Positions 56,552 to 64,000 of a stretch of 64,000 nt of DNA are shown here, one piece after another. Under the pieces are notes generated by a model. The model had not been told where the DNA came from and did not search any database. It saw only the letters and a list, made by a program, of their open reading frames with translations. Each line of letters opens with the position of its first letter. Positions within the stretch are counted from its first letter, which is position 1. The position numbers and the translations under genes were made by a program. The stretch lies in contig NZ_JANFDG010000020.1 of assembly GCF_024609765.1 (NCBI RefSeq), positions 48,367 through 112,366 of the forward strand, read 5' to 3'. This stretch comes from Shinella pollutisoli. Lineage in GTDB: Bacteria; Pseudomonadota; Alphaproteobacteria; Rhizobiales; Rhizobiaceae.

Positions 56552-56588
56552 GCAGGACCGGACGAAACAAAAAAGCCCGCCTATATCG

Positions 56589-56611
56589 CTGATTTCATGC
56601 GATTAAATCAG
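56589..56611. repeat. AT-rich inverted repeat after the transketolase operon
   Basis: CTGATTT (56589-56595) and AAATCAG (56605-56611) form a seven-base stem with a nine-base loop 37 bases after the transketolase stop. An A6 run precedes it. It could be a weak terminator or a protein-binding site upstream of cspA. Confidence 0.4.
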
Positions 56612-56651
56612 TATTATCGACGCCGCGGCCGTCGGTGCCGCAACAAAGACC

Positions 56652-56680
56652 TTGCAGAACGCCGAAAAGGCACCTATCTT
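56652..56680 (+). promoter_or_regulatory. cspA promoter with long 5' leader
   Basis: TTGCAG (56652-56657) and TATCTT (56675-56680) are spaced by 17 bases, matching the alphaproteobacterial CTTG-N17-CTAT pattern. Transcription would start near 56687, leaving a leader of about 120 bases before the cold-shock gene, as usual for thermoregulated csp mRNAs. Confidence 0.6.
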
Positions 56681-56805
56681 ATGCCTATCGAACTTTGCTT
56701 GTGACCTTTGTCTATCGCCCTAGCGGCCCGGTCAGATTTCCTCTCATCGTCGATCTACCTGCGGCTAACCCAGCCGCTTCCTCCAACGATTGAAAGGATA
56801 TCGTT

Positions 56806-57015
56806 ATGAATTCGGGCACTGTAAAGTGGTTCAACAGCACCAAGGGCTTCGGCTTCATCGCACCGGACGACGGCGCGAATGATGTGTTCGTGCATATTTC
56901 GGCGGTCGAACGTGCCGGCCTCCGCTCGCTGGCCGAAGGCCAGAAGGTGAGCTACGACATCGTTCAGGATCGCAGGTCGGGCAAGAGCTCGGCCGACAAT
57001 CTGCGCGCTGCATAA
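56806..57015 (+). CDS. cspA: Cold-shock protein (CspA family)
   Basis: 69-residue RNA/DNA-binding OB-fold protein. RNP1 is KGFGFIAP and RNP2 is [20 protein letters not shown] precedes the ATG. The protein melts mRNA structure at low temperature or after stress. Followed by a hairpin-T5 terminator, then by three small genes often found near csp genes in rhizobia. Confidence 0.96.
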   Translation: MNSGTVKWFNSTKGFGFIAPDDGANDVFVHISAVERAGLRSLAEGQKVSYDIVQDRRSGKSSADNLRAA

Positions 57016-57079
57016 GAATTGTTGCCCCTCTGCGCTGACCACGGATGTACTGGCAGCGAAGACGGAGAGCGACAGGAGA

Positions 57080-57104
57080 GGTCGGGGTAACGCCCGGCCT
57101 TTTT
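57080..57104 (+). terminator. Intrinsic terminator of cspA
   Basis: GGTCGGG (57080-57086) pairs with CCCGGCC (57093-57099) around a six-base loop, with one T-G wobble, and is followed by TTTTT. The only clear hairpin-plus-T-tract terminator seen in the window. Confidence 0.8.
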
Positions 57105-57137
57105 GTTTCCAGCGTATACAGTCGAAGGACATGATCC

Positions 57138-57425
57138 ATGCGCCACAGGACCTATGCGATCGGTGAAACGGTCACGCTCAAGGCCGATCTCTTCCGCTCC
57201 GCCGACAGCAACCGCGAATGCAGGATCGTCGCAATCCTTCCGGCCGATCACGGAGAAGCGCAGTACCGCATCCGCCTCGGCAGCGAGACATACGAGCGCC
57301 GGATCGTCGCCAGCGACATCGAGGCACCGGAGGCGACCGCGGAAAAGGCGGCCGACGACTCCATGTTCGAACGCACGAAGGGTGAACCTTGGTTCAAGCC
57401 CTCCAGCATCCGCATCAGGAAATAA
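57138..57425 (+). CDS. Small hypothetical protein downstream of cspA
   Basis: 95-residue basic protein beginning MRHRTYAIGETVTLKADLF. The first ~60 residues look like a small beta-barrel (ECRIVAILPADHGEAQYRIRL), the end is charged and possibly disordered. The frame has a TGATCC leader and good codon usage. Genes of this kind recur next to cspA in rhizobia. Function unknown. Confidence 0.7.
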   Translation: MRHRTYAIGETVTLKADLFRSADSNRECRIVAILPADHGEAQYRIRLGSETYERRIVASDIEAPEATAEKAADDSMFERTKGEPWFKPSSIRIRK

Positions 57426-57460
57426 CCCAAGCGGCCAAGCCGTGATCGAAAGGATATGTT

Positions 57461-57706
57461 TTGCAGGTTCTCGTCAGGGACAACAACGTCGAACAGGCCA
57501 TCCGCGTTCTGAAGAAGAAGATGCAGCGGGAAGGGCTTTTCCGGGAAATGAAGGCGCGCAGCGCCTATGAAAAGCCCTCCGAGAAGAAAGCAAGGGAAAA
57601 GGCCGAGGCCGTCCGCCGGGCCCGCAAGCTCGCCCGCAAGAAGGCGCAGCGCGAAGGCCTGATACCGGCCCCCAAGAAGAAGGCGCCGCTCGGCCGGAGC
57701 CGGTGA
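57461..57706 (+). CDS. rpsU: 30S ribosomal protein S21
   Basis: 81-residue highly basic small-subunit protein. The N-terminal [23 protein letters not shown] and the [17 protein letters not shown] tail are diagnostic of S21. The start is TTG at 57461, with AAGGA seven bases upstream; an ATG five bases earlier is out of frame. A rare start may limit its level. Rhizobia often carry more than one rpsU, one of them near cspA. Confidence 0.94.
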   Translation: MQVLVRDNNVEQAIRVLKKKMQREGLFREMKARSAYEKPSEKKAREKAEAVRRARKLARKKAQREGLIPAPKKKAPLGRSR

Positions 57707-57737
57707 ACGCCTGATACCCAGTCAGAAGGAGCGATCG

Positions 57738-57938
57738 ATGACCGCTACACGAGAGCAGTTTTTCAAGCCGACGAGAACGAGCGCCGCGTCGAAGGCGGAG
57801 GAGACCAACTCCGTCGCCAAGGGCATCATCGCGCAGGAGACCGCGGCCCGGGACAAGAAGACCGAGAAGCTCAAGGCGCTGCGCCTGGCGAAGGAAGCCG
57901 CGGAGCCTGCGCCCTTGCCCAAGAAGAAGCGGAAGTAG
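57738..57938 (+). CDS. Small basic hypothetical protein
   Basis: 66-residue lysine-rich protein (starts MTATREQFFKPTRTS, ends LPKKKRK) with a central helix (VAKGIIAQETAARDKKTEKLKALRLAKEA). AGAAGGAGCG precedes ATG 57738. Likely cytoplasmic and possibly nucleic-acid binding; it follows rpsU by 31 bases and may be co-transcribed. No family name known to me. Confidence 0.7.
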   Translation: MTATREQFFKPTRTSAASKAEETNSVAKGIIAQETAARDKKTEKLKALRLAKEAAEPAPLPKKKRK

Positions 57939-58207
57939 CCGGAAGCAACCGCCGGCCGCGCGGAGCCCGGCATGAGGCGGCCGGATCGGCGGCCATGCGC
58001 GCCGCGACCGGTCCCTGCTGCCGGCCGGCTTTCGCCAGCACAACTCCATTCTGCCGCCATAGCGTTCGCGAACGCCCGGCATGACGCGACAGGTCGAGGT
58101 CTGGTGCGGTCCGTGTCATGCGATCGCTGCATGCCTACAGTGCAAGCATATGCATTTCGATCAGGCATGAGAGCGCCTATATTACGGGCAACACAAAGGA
58201 GTTGATC

Positions 58208-58351
58208 ATGAACGTCTTCGCAAAGCTCAAGAAATACGCCGCCGAACGCCGTGCCGTCCGCGAACTCGACGCGCTCGACGACCGCGCCCTCCAGGACCTC
58301 GGCATCTCCCGCTCGCACATCCGTGCGGCCGTCGCGGGCAACGCACGCTGA
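58208..58351 (+). CDS. DUF1127 small protein
   Basis: 47-residue protein MNVFAKLKKYAAERR ... with the DUF1127 core REELDAL-like VRELDALDDRALQDLGISRSHI. An AAAGGAG site precedes ATG 58208 and a TATATT -10-like hexamer lies upstream near 58178. Members act in phosphate, carbon and RNA metabolism in alphaproteobacteria. The 269 bases before it show no other gene. Confidence 0.88.
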   Translation: MNVFAKLKKYAAERRAVRELDALDDRALQDLGISRSHIRAAVAGNAR

Positions 58352-58444
58352 GAAGCAGTCCGGCGGACAGCCCGAAGCCCTGAAGCGCAGCAGCAACCGC
58401 TACTGCGCTATTTTTCTGCCCGGAAGGCCCGGCGGAGGCCGTCG

Positions 58445-59359
58445 TCAGGCGTGACGCGCGTAATCGTCGAGATTGCGGGTCAGGACGGCGAGCAGCCTGT
58501 CCCGCCGCGGATCGCGAACGCCGCGAAGCCACGCGGCGGCGAGCGGCAGTTGCGCGGGCAAGGCCTGCGATGCCGCCTCGAACGGAATATACCGCACCCC
58601 GCTGACGGCCAGGCGCGAGGTCCACAGCGGAACGATGGCAAGGCCTATGCCCGCGGCGACGAGATTGACGATCGTCTGCTTCTCGTCGGCGACCTGCGCG
58701 ATCCGCACGGATAGGCCCGCATCCGCGAAGAGCTTGATCGTGAAGTCGTGGCTGTGGGGGCGGAACCGGCGATCGGGGACGATCAGCGGCTCGCCGTCCA
58801 GCTCGCCGATGCGGATCGTCTGCCGCGCGGCGAGAGGATGGCCCTCGGCGACGGCGACCACCGCCGTCTCGTTGAAGAGGCGACGGAGCCTGATCCGCCG
58901 GTCGAGCGTCTCGGGAGGCCGGACGAACACGAGGTCGAGGCGGCCCGACAGGAGCTTGGGCAACAGGCGGACGCCCTTGTCTTCGAGGAGCCGGACGGAG
59001 ATCTCGGGCTCCTGATCCTTCAGGTCGTGAAGCAAGCGGGGAATGAGGCCCGCGGCGGCGCTGTCGATCGCGCCGACCCGGATCTCGCGCCGCTCCGCCG
59101 GCCGCCTCCCGTGGAAGCGCTGCCCGACCTCGTCGACCAGCGACACGATCCGGCGGGCGTCGGCCAGCAGCCGCGTCCCCTCCTCGGTGAGGGCGACATG
59201 GCGGGTCGTCCTCTCCATCAGCCGCGTCCCCAGCGCCTCCTCGAGCAGTCTGATCTCGCGGCCGAGCGAGGCGGGCAGGATTCCGAGGCTTTGCGCCGCG
59301 CGCCCGAAATGCAGGTGCTCCGCCACGGTGACGAAGCAGCGCAATTGCCTGATCTCCAA
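58445..59359 (-). CDS. LysR-family transcriptional regulator
   Basis: 304-residue regulator. The N-terminal winged helix MEIRQLRCFVTVAEHLHFGRAAQSL is standard; an effector domain follows (IRVGAIDSAAAGLIPRLL, RLDLVFVRPPE, AAGIGLAIVPLW). The start is TTG at 59359, with GGAGG eight bases upstream. It is divergent from the tartrate dehydrogenase gene, which it probably regulates; TTATT-ca-AATAA (59374-59385) in the intergenic AT-rich stretch is a candidate site. Confidence 0.93.
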   Translation of the reverse strand: MEIRQLRCFVTVAEHLHFGRAAQSLGILPASLGREIRLLEEALGTRLMERTTRHVALTEEGTRLLADARRIVSLVDEVGQRFHGRRPAERREIRVGAIDSAAAGLIPRLLHDLKDQEPEISVRLLEDKGVRLLPKLLSGRLDLVFVRPPETLDRRIRLRRLFNETAVVAVAEGHPLAARQTIRIGELDGEPLIVPDRRFRPHSHDFTIKLFADAGLSVRIAQVADEKQTIVNLVAAGIGLAIVPLWTSRLAVSGVRYIPFEAASQALPAQLPLAAAWLRGVRDPRRDRLLAVLTRNLDDYARHA

Positions 59360-59472
59360 ACGGAAGCCTCCATTTATTCAAATAATTTATATAATTTCGG
59401 AAGCGTTGTTCACAAGCCTTTTCTCCCCCACCCTCGCGCAAAGCCGCCTCAGGTTCCAAGGAGAGAGACCCC

Positions 59473-60546
59473 ATGCGTGAACACACCATCGCCGCCATTC
59501 CCGCCGACGGCATCGGCCCCGAAGTCATCGATGCGGGAACACGGGTCCTCGCAAGCCTGGAAAAGCGCATGGGCGACGTCCGCTTCCACGTCGAGACCTT
59601 CGACTGGGGCTCGGACTACTACCGGAAGCACGGCGTCATGATGCCCGCCGACGGCCTCGAGACGCTGCGGAAGTTCGACGCCATCTATTTCGGCGCCGTC
59701 GGCGCCCCCGACGTGCCGGACCACATCACGCTCTGGGGCCTGCGGCTGCCGATATGCCAGGGCTTCGACCAGTATGCCAACGTGCGGCCGACCAAGATCC
59801 TGCCGGGCATCACGCCGCCGCTGCGCAATTGCGGTCCGGGCGATCTCGACTGGGTGATCGTCCGGGAGAATTCGGAAGGCGAATATTCCGGCCACGGCGG
59901 CCGCGCCCACAAGGGCCTGCCCGAGGAGGTCGGTACGGAGGTCGCGATCTTCACCCGCGTCGGCGTGACGCGCATCATGCGCTACGCCTTCACGCTCGCG
60001 CAGTCGCGGCCGCGCAAGCTGCTCACCGTCGTCACCAAGTCGAATGCCCAGCGCCACGGCATGGTCATGTGGGACGAGATCGCCGCCGAGGTCGCGGAGG
60101 AGTTCCCGGACGTCTCCTGGGACAAGATGCTCGTCGACGCCATGACCGTGCGCATGACGCTGAAGCCGCAGAGCCTCGACACGATCGTCGCCACCAACCT
60201 TCACGCCGACATCCTGTCCGACCTCGCCGGCGCGCTGGCGGGCTCGCTCGGCGTCGCGCCGACCGCCAACATCGACCCGCAGCGCCGTTTCCCGTCGATG
60301 TTCGAGCCGATCCACGGCTCCGCCTTCGACATCACCGGCAAGGGCATCGCCAATCCGGTCGCGACCTTCTGGACCGCGGCCCAGATGCTCGACCATCTCG
60401 GCGAGCAGGACGCGTCCGCCCGCCTGATGCGCGCCGTGGAGCGGGTGACCGGCAACGGCATCCTGACGCCCGACGTCGGCGGCACGGCGACGACGAAGGA
60501 GGTGACGGACGCGGTCATCGACGCGATCCATTCCTCGAACGTTTGA
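59473..60546 (+). CDS. ttuC: Tartrate/D-malate dehydrogenase (TtuC family)
   Basis: 357-residue NAD- and Mn-dependent beta-decarboxylating dehydrogenase acting on tartrate, malate and related hydroxyacids. AIPADGIGPEVIDAG, FDWGSDYYRKHGVMMPADGL, VRENSEGEYSGHGGRAH, the catalytic lysine region TVVTKSNAQRHGM and the metal aspartates in DTIVATNLHADILSDLAG are near-identical to the classical tartrate dehydrogenase pattern. AAGGAGAGAG precedes the ATG. Divergent from the LysR gene. Confidence 0.94.
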   Translation: MREHTIAAIPADGIGPEVIDAGTRVLASLEKRMGDVRFHVETFDWGSDYYRKHGVMMPADGLETLRKFDAIYFGAVGAPDVPDHITLWGLRLPICQGFDQYANVRPTKILPGITPPLRNCGPGDLDWVIVRENSEGEYSGHGGRAHKGLPEEVGTEVAIFTRVGVTRIMRYAFTLAQSRPRKLLTVVTKSNAQRHGMVMWDEIAAEVAEEFPDVSWDKMLVDAMTVRMTLKPQSLDTIVATNLHADILSDLAGALAGSLGVAPTANIDPQRRFPSMFEPIHGSAFDITGKGIANPVATFWTAAQMLDHLGEQDASARLMRAVERVTGNGILTPDVGGTATTKEVTDAVIDAIHSSNV

Positions 60547-60569
60547 GGATGCGGCACGGACGACACACG

Positions 60570-60604
60570 AATGCGGCGGGCGACATGATCGCGCCCGCCG
60601 CATT
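60570..60604. terminator. Bidirectional hairpin between convergent genes
   Basis: AATGCGGCGGGCG (60570-60582) pairs with CGCCCGCCGCATT (60592-60604), a 13-bp perfect stem with a nine-base loop. It lies between the tartrate dehydrogenase and the convergent PdxA-family gene. Confidence 0.65.
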
Positions 60605-60626
60605 GCCGTTTCATCCATGCACCGCG

Positions 60627-61643
60627 TCAGGCGGCCTGCATCGCCGCCAGCTTCGCGGCGAGCAGGACCGCGGTCTCGAAGGCTTCGGGCGAGGCGATGC
60701 CCTTGCCGACGATGTCGAAGGCCGTGCCGTGCGCCGGCGTCGTGAACACCGTGTCGAGGCCCGCCGTCACGGTGACGCCGCGGTTGAAGCCCTTGAGCTT
60801 CGTCGCGATCTGGCCCTGGTCGTGGTACATCGCCACCACGCTGTCGAACTCGCCGGCGAATGCTTTCAGATAGACCGTGTCGGCGGGAAACGGCCCCTTG
60901 CAGTCATATCCCTTGCCGGCCATGGCGCGGACGACCGGGCCGATGAGATCGATCTCCTCGCGTCCGAACAGCCCGTTCTCGCCGGCATGCGGGTTGAGCG
61001 CGGCGACGGCGATGCGGGGCTCGGCGATGCCCGCCTTGCGCATCGTGTCGTGCGCCAGCACGATCGCGTCCGCAATCGAGGTTTCGTTGATCAGATCGAG
61101 CGCCTGCCTCAGCGAGACGTGGCTGGTGACGCGCGACATCCACTGGCCGTTCAGCACGTTCATCTCGCTGAAATAGCCGCGATGCTCGAGGAGATGCGCG
61201 AACATCTTGTGCTCGTCGGGAAAGGTCCAGCCGCCGTCGTACATCGCCCGCTTGTTCAGCGGGGCGAAGCTGATGGCGTGCACCTCGCCCCTGCGGGCGA
61301 ACTCGACGGCGCGCGCCAGCGTCTCGCCGGTGACGAAGCCGGACTCCGCGCTGACCGCGCCGGCGGGGACGCGGGCCGGGTCGCTGTTGCCGAGATCGAC
61401 GAGGGGGATTTCCGCGCGGTCCCAGTCCACCGCCGCCGGCCCGTCGTAGCGGCGGAAGGCGAAATCGACGCCCGCCTGCCGCATCCCCATCTCCAGGACG
61501 CGCGCGTCGCCGACGACGACGATGCGCGCGGCCGCATGCACGGCATTCCCGCCCAGGATCTTCGCGGTGATCTCCGGGCCGATGCCGGTGCAGTCGCCCG
61601 GCGTGAGCGCGATGATCGGCCGGCTGTCCTTCGAATGTGCCAT
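60627..61643 (-). CDS. PdxA-family 4-phosphoerythronate/threonate-type dehydrogenase
   Basis: 338-residue NAD-dependent dehydrogenase of the PdxA/PdxA2 family. Metal-binding histidines occur in SRVTSHVSLRQAL, NPHAGENGLFGREE and VAMYHDQGQ; the start has TPGDCTGIGPEI. In catabolic clusters such enzymes oxidise D-threonate- or erythronate-4-phosphate, but no DUF1537 kinase is present here, so substrate is uncertain. True PdxA of vitamin B6 synthesis normally neighbours ksgA/surA, which are absent. In one operon with a second tartrate-type dehydrogenase. Confidence 0.88.
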   Translation of the reverse strand: MAHSKDSRPIIALTPGDCTGIGPEITAKILGGNAVHAAARIVVVGDARVLEMGMRQAGVDFAFRRYDGPAAVDWDRAEIPLVDLGNSDPARVPAGAVSAESGFVTGETLARAVEFARRGEVHAISFAPLNKRAMYDGGWTFPDEHKMFAHLLEHRGYFSEMNVLNGQWMSRVTSHVSLRQALDLINETSIADAIVLAHDTMRKAGIAEPRIAVAALNPHAGENGLFGREEIDLIGPVVRAMAGKGYDCKGPFPADTVYLKAFAGEFDSVVAMYHDQGQIATKLKGFNRGVTVTAGLDTVFTTPAHGTAFDIVGKGIASPEAFETAVLLAAKLAAMQAA

Positions 61644-61655
61644 ATGCGTGCCTCC

Positions 61656-62756
61656 TCAGGCCGACCGGCGGACGCCGCCGGACGCCGCCAGCGCCTCGGT
61701 GATCGCCGTGCCGCAGGTGGCGGTGTCGGCGGAGCCGCCGAGGTCGCGCGTTGCCGTCCGCGGATCGGCGGTGACGGTCTCGATCGCCGCGACGATCGCG
61801 TCCGCCGCCTCGGCATGGCCGAGATGCTCCAGCATCATCGCGCCTGCCCAGATCTGGCCGACCGGATTGGCGATGCCCTTGCCGGCGATGTCGGGCGCGG
61901 AGCCGTGGACCGGCTCGAACAGGGAGGGGAAGTCGCGCTCCGGATTGATGTTGCCCGACGGCGCGATGCCGATCGTGCCCGTGCAGGCGGGCCCGAGGTC
62001 CGACAGGATGTCGCCGAACAGGTTCGAGGCGACGACCACGTCGAAGCGGTCTGGATTGAGCACGAAATGGGCGCACAGGATGTCGATGTGGTACTTGTCC
62101 CAGCGGATGTCCGGATAGCTGTCGGCCATCGCCTTCAGCCGCTCGTCCCAGTAGGGCATGGTGATGGAGATGCCGTTCGACTTGGTGGCCGAGGTGACGT
62201 GCCGCTTCGGCCGCTGGCGCGCCAGTTCGAAGGCGTAGCGCAGGATGCGGTCGACGCCGCGGCGGCTCATCACCGTCTCCTGGATGACGATCTCCCTGTC
62301 GGTTCCCTCGTACATCCGGCCGCCGATGGAGGAATATTCTCCCTCGGTGTTCTCGCGCACGACGAGGAAATCGACATCCCCCGGCTTGCGGCCGGCAAGC
62401 GGCGACTTCACGCCCGGCATCAGCCGCACGGGGCGCAGGTTGACGTACTGGTCGAACTCGCGGCGGAACTGCAGCAGCGAGCCCCACAGCGATATGTGGT
62501 CCGGCACCGTGTCCGGCCAGCCGACGGCGCCGAAGAAGATGGCGTCGTGTCCGGCGATCCGGCTCTTCCAGTCGTCCGGCATCATCTTGCCGTGCTGCCG
62601 GTAGTAGTCGCAGGACGCGAAATCGAATTCGTCGAAGGCCAGGGGAATGGAATAGAGGCGCGCGGCCGCCCTCAGCACCTTCAGGCCCTCCGGCACGACC
62701 TCCTTGCCAATCCCGTCCCCGGGTATCACGGCAATCCTCAAATCACGTTCGCTCAC
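61656..62756 (-). CDS. Second tartrate/D-malate-type dehydrogenase
   Basis: 366-residue paralogue of the TtuC-like enzyme at 59473. Keeps IAVIPGDGIGKEV, FFGAVGWPDTVPDHISLWG, VRENTEGEYSSIGGRM, TSATKSNGISITMP and DVVVASNLFGDILSDLG. GTG 62756 was chosen for its GGAGGAAG site; an upstream ATG adds an unconserved arginine-rich leader. The two enzymes lie on opposite strands, suggesting two hydroxyacid substrates or regulatory states. Followed by the PdxA-family gene. Confidence 0.9.
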   Translation of the reverse strand: MSERDLRIAVIPGDGIGKEVVPEGLKVLRAAARLYSIPLAFDEFDFASCDYYRQHGKMMPDDWKSRIAGHDAIFFGAVGWPDTVPDHISLWGSLLQFRREFDQYVNLRPVRLMPGVKSPLAGRKPGDVDFLVVRENTEGEYSSIGGRMYEGTDREIVIQETVMSRRGVDRILRYAFELARQRPKRHVTSATKSNGISITMPYWDERLKAMADSYPDIRWDKYHIDILCAHFVLNPDRFDVVVASNLFGDILSDLGPACTGTIGIAPSGNINPERDFPSLFEPVHGSAPDIAGKGIANPVGQIWAGAMMLEHLGHAEAADAIVAAIETVTADPRTATRDLGGSADTATCGTAITEALAASGGVRRSA

Positions 62757-62846
62757 GACTTCCTCCGACCTTGGCGGCCATCGCGCACCGGGCGACAGAT
62801 CCCGGCGCGTGACCCTGCGCACCCTATTGGCTGAGCATCCTCATAT

Positions 62847-62868
62847 TGTCAACGACAAACTGTTGACA
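62847..62868. promoter_or_regulatory. Inverted repeat in the divergent dehydrogenase/dehalogenase control region
   Basis: TGTCAAC (62847-62853) and GTTGACA (62862-62868) are seven-base inverted arms separated by eight bases. The right arm contains a plus-strand -35 TTGACA, and the left arm a mirror -35 for the minus strand, so a regulator bound here could control both directions. No clear -10 element was found on either side. Confidence 0.5.
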
Positions 62869-62910
62869 GTTTACCGACTTGGAGTATGTGTTGCGCAGGA
62901 GGTACCCGTC

Positions 62911-63870
62911 ATGACCATAGCCAATGCCCCAAGCCTTCCCGACTCCCGGTCTTCGGCCCTGATGCCCGGCTTCAGCTACAAGCGGATCAGGACCAGGGGC
63001 GCCGAGATCAACGTCGCGGTCGCCGGCGAAGGGCCTCCGCTGCTCCTCCTCCACGGCAATCCGCTGACCCATGTCAGCTGGCATCGCATCGCCCCGGCGC
63101 TCGCCGAACGGTTCACGGTGGTGGCGCCGGACCTGCGCGGCTACGGCGACAGCTCCAAGCCGGACGGCGGCCCCGACCATGCCGCCTACACGTTCCGCGC
63201 CATGGCCGAGGACAATGCCGAGGTGATGAGCGCGCTCGGCTTCGAGACCTTCCAGGTCGCGGGACACGACCGCGGCGCCCGGGTCGCCTTCCGCATGGCG
63301 CTCGACTATCCCGACCGCGTCCTGCGCCTCGCCGCGCTGGATATCGTGCCGACCTACCACGCGCTGACGAACGTGAGCCTCGGCTGGGGTCTGGAGGCCT
63401 ATCACTGGTTCTTCATGGCGCAGAAGGCGCCCTTCCCCGAGCGCCTCATCTGCAGCGACCTCGACTATTACATGGACTACAAGCTCAACAAGAAGGGCGT
63501 CGGCCTCTCGATCTTCCACCCCGACGCCATGGCCGAATACAAGCGCTGCGCGACGCCGGAGCAGATCCACGCCATCTGCGAGGACTACCGGGCGACCGTC
63601 TCCCTCGACTTCGCCATGGACAGCGAGGACTTCGGCCGGAAGAGGATCGCCTGCCCGGTCCTGGTGATGTGGGGTTCCAACAGCCATTGCGGCCGGCACT
63701 ATACGCCGTTGGAGGCGTGGCGCCCCTGGGCGGGCGACCTGCGCGGATGGGCGATCCCGACCGGCCATTATCCCGCGGAGGAAAGGCCCGAAGCGGTGCT
63801 GGAACCGTTCCTCGCCTTTTTCTCCGGCCAGGCGGTCGCCGCACCCTCCACCACGCCGTCCCGGGACTGA
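62911..63870 (+). CDS. Fluoroacetate/haloacetate-dehalogenase-like alpha/beta hydrolase
   Basis: 319-residue alpha/beta hydrolase. The catalytic set of fluoroacetate dehalogenase is present: nucleophile Asp120 and carboxylate-binding Arg121 and Arg124 (GHDRGARVAF), Asp144 (LDIVPTYH), His165 and Trp166 of the halide pocket (YHWFFMAQ), Tyr226 (EDYRA) and His286 (PTGHYP). AGGAGG precedes ATG 62911. Expected reaction: haloacetate to glycolate and halide; epoxide hydrolase is an alternative fold relative. The next gene is a citrate synthase, the target of fluoroacetate toxicity. Confidence 0.88.
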   Translation: MTIANAPSLPDSRSSALMPGFSYKRIRTRGAEINVAVAGEGPPLLLLHGNPLTHVSWHRIAPALAERFTVVAPDLRGYGDSSKPDGGPDHAAYTFRAMAEDNAEVMSALGFETFQVAGHDRGARVAFRMALDYPDRVLRLAALDIVPTYHALTNVSLGWGLEAYHWFFMAQKAPFPERLICSDLDYYMDYKLNKKGVGLSIFHPDAMAEYKRCATPEQIHAICEDYRATVSLDFAMDSEDFGRKRIACPVLVMWGSNSHCGRHYTPLEAWRPWAGDLRGWAIPTGHYPAEERPEAVLEPFLAFFSGQAVAAPSTTPSRD

Positions 63871-63895
63871 CCGGACATACCCATCGGAGTTTTCC

Positions 63896-64000
63896 ATGCA
63901 AGCGAACCAGGCAACCCTCCATCTGGACGGCGCCACCGTCGAGCTGCCGACCCGATCCGGGACGATCGGTCCGGACGTCATCGACATCGGCACGCTCTAC
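63896..64000 (+). CDS. Citrate synthase, N-terminal fragment (continues beyond the window)
   Basis: Only the first 35 codons are visible: MQANQATLHLDGATVELPT... GTIGPDVIDIGTLY. The pattern L-x-LDG-x3-ELP followed by GPDVIDI-x-LY is the usual start of the type II (hexameric) citrate synthase of alphaproteobacteria; methylcitrate synthase cannot be excluded. GGAG precedes the ATG, 25 bases after the hydrolase stop, so the two are probably co-transcribed. Confidence 0.8.
   Translation, partial: MQANQATLHLDGATVELPTRSGTIGPDVIDIGTLY

Noticed and set aside
60627..61643. Annotation as biosynthetic pdxA for vitamin B6
   Set aside because: Neighbourhood is catabolic (tartrate-type dehydrogenase), without ksgA, surA or other B6 genes; a PdxA2-type role is preferred.

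Overview
The window is GC-rich bacterial chromosome (or large replicon) from an alphaproteobacterium, most likely Rhizobiales/Rhizobiaceae. The evidence is two RIME-like intergenic palindromes (3518-3650, 21657-21728), a nosRZDFYLX cluster in the order typical of denitrifying rhizobia, DUF1127 and cspA/rpsU small genes of alphaproteobacterial type, many solute-binding ABC systems, and repeated GTG/TTG starts. I see no rRNA, tRNA, CRISPR array, insertion sequence, prophage or replication origin. Species cannot be decided from the sequence alone.

Layout. (1) 1-3421, minus: a RND efflux permease (cut by the left edge), its membrane-fusion protein and a DUF2892 membrane protein, behind a readable promoter. 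(2) 3676-12521, minus: complete nitrous-oxide reductase operon nosR-Z-D-F-Y-L-X. An FNR/NnrR-type box lies between nosR and a divergent ferritin-like gene (12647-13504). (3) 13518-16108, minus: hutW-hutX plus a Rossmann-fold gene in the position of chuY, an anaerobic haem-degradation operon behind a perfect FNR/NnrR-type palindrome. (4) 16247-25367, minus: sugar/polyol ABC importer, an SDR polyol dehydrogenase and two dihydroxyacetone-kinase pairs; one DhaK is fused to a SorC-type regulator. (5) 26074-27951: a chemoreceptor, flanked by non-coding or decayed DNA including a frameshifted TetR gene. (6) 28879-41187: an amino-aldehyde dehydrogenase and APC permease (minus), a divergent PAS sensor plus sigma-54 activator, then a demethylase operon (DgcA/trimethylamine-dehydrogenase type flavoprotein, a membrane Fe-S oxidoreductase fused to EtfB, and EtfA). 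Both arms have sigma-54 promoters with shared upstream repeats. (7) 41408-42775: MFS transporter and a small acidic protein. (8) 42858-56551: GntR regulator, VOC protein, fused 2-oxoacid dehydrogenase E1, E2, a polyamine-type ABC importer, two aminotransferases and a split transketolase, a catabolic cluster I cannot match to a described pathway. (9) 56652-58351: cspA, rpsU and small proteins. (10) 58445-62756: LysR regulator, two tartrate/malate-type dehydrogenases and a PdxA-family dehydrogenase. (11) 62911-64000: a fluoroacetate-dehalogenase-like hydrolase and the start of a citrate synthase.

Functionally the window combines an anaerobic module (N2O reduction, anaerobic haem use and perhaps iron handling, linked by two similar boxes) with a series of separately regulated nutrient-scavenging modules (polyol, N-methylated amine, unknown amino compound, tartrate/hydroxyacid, haloacetate).
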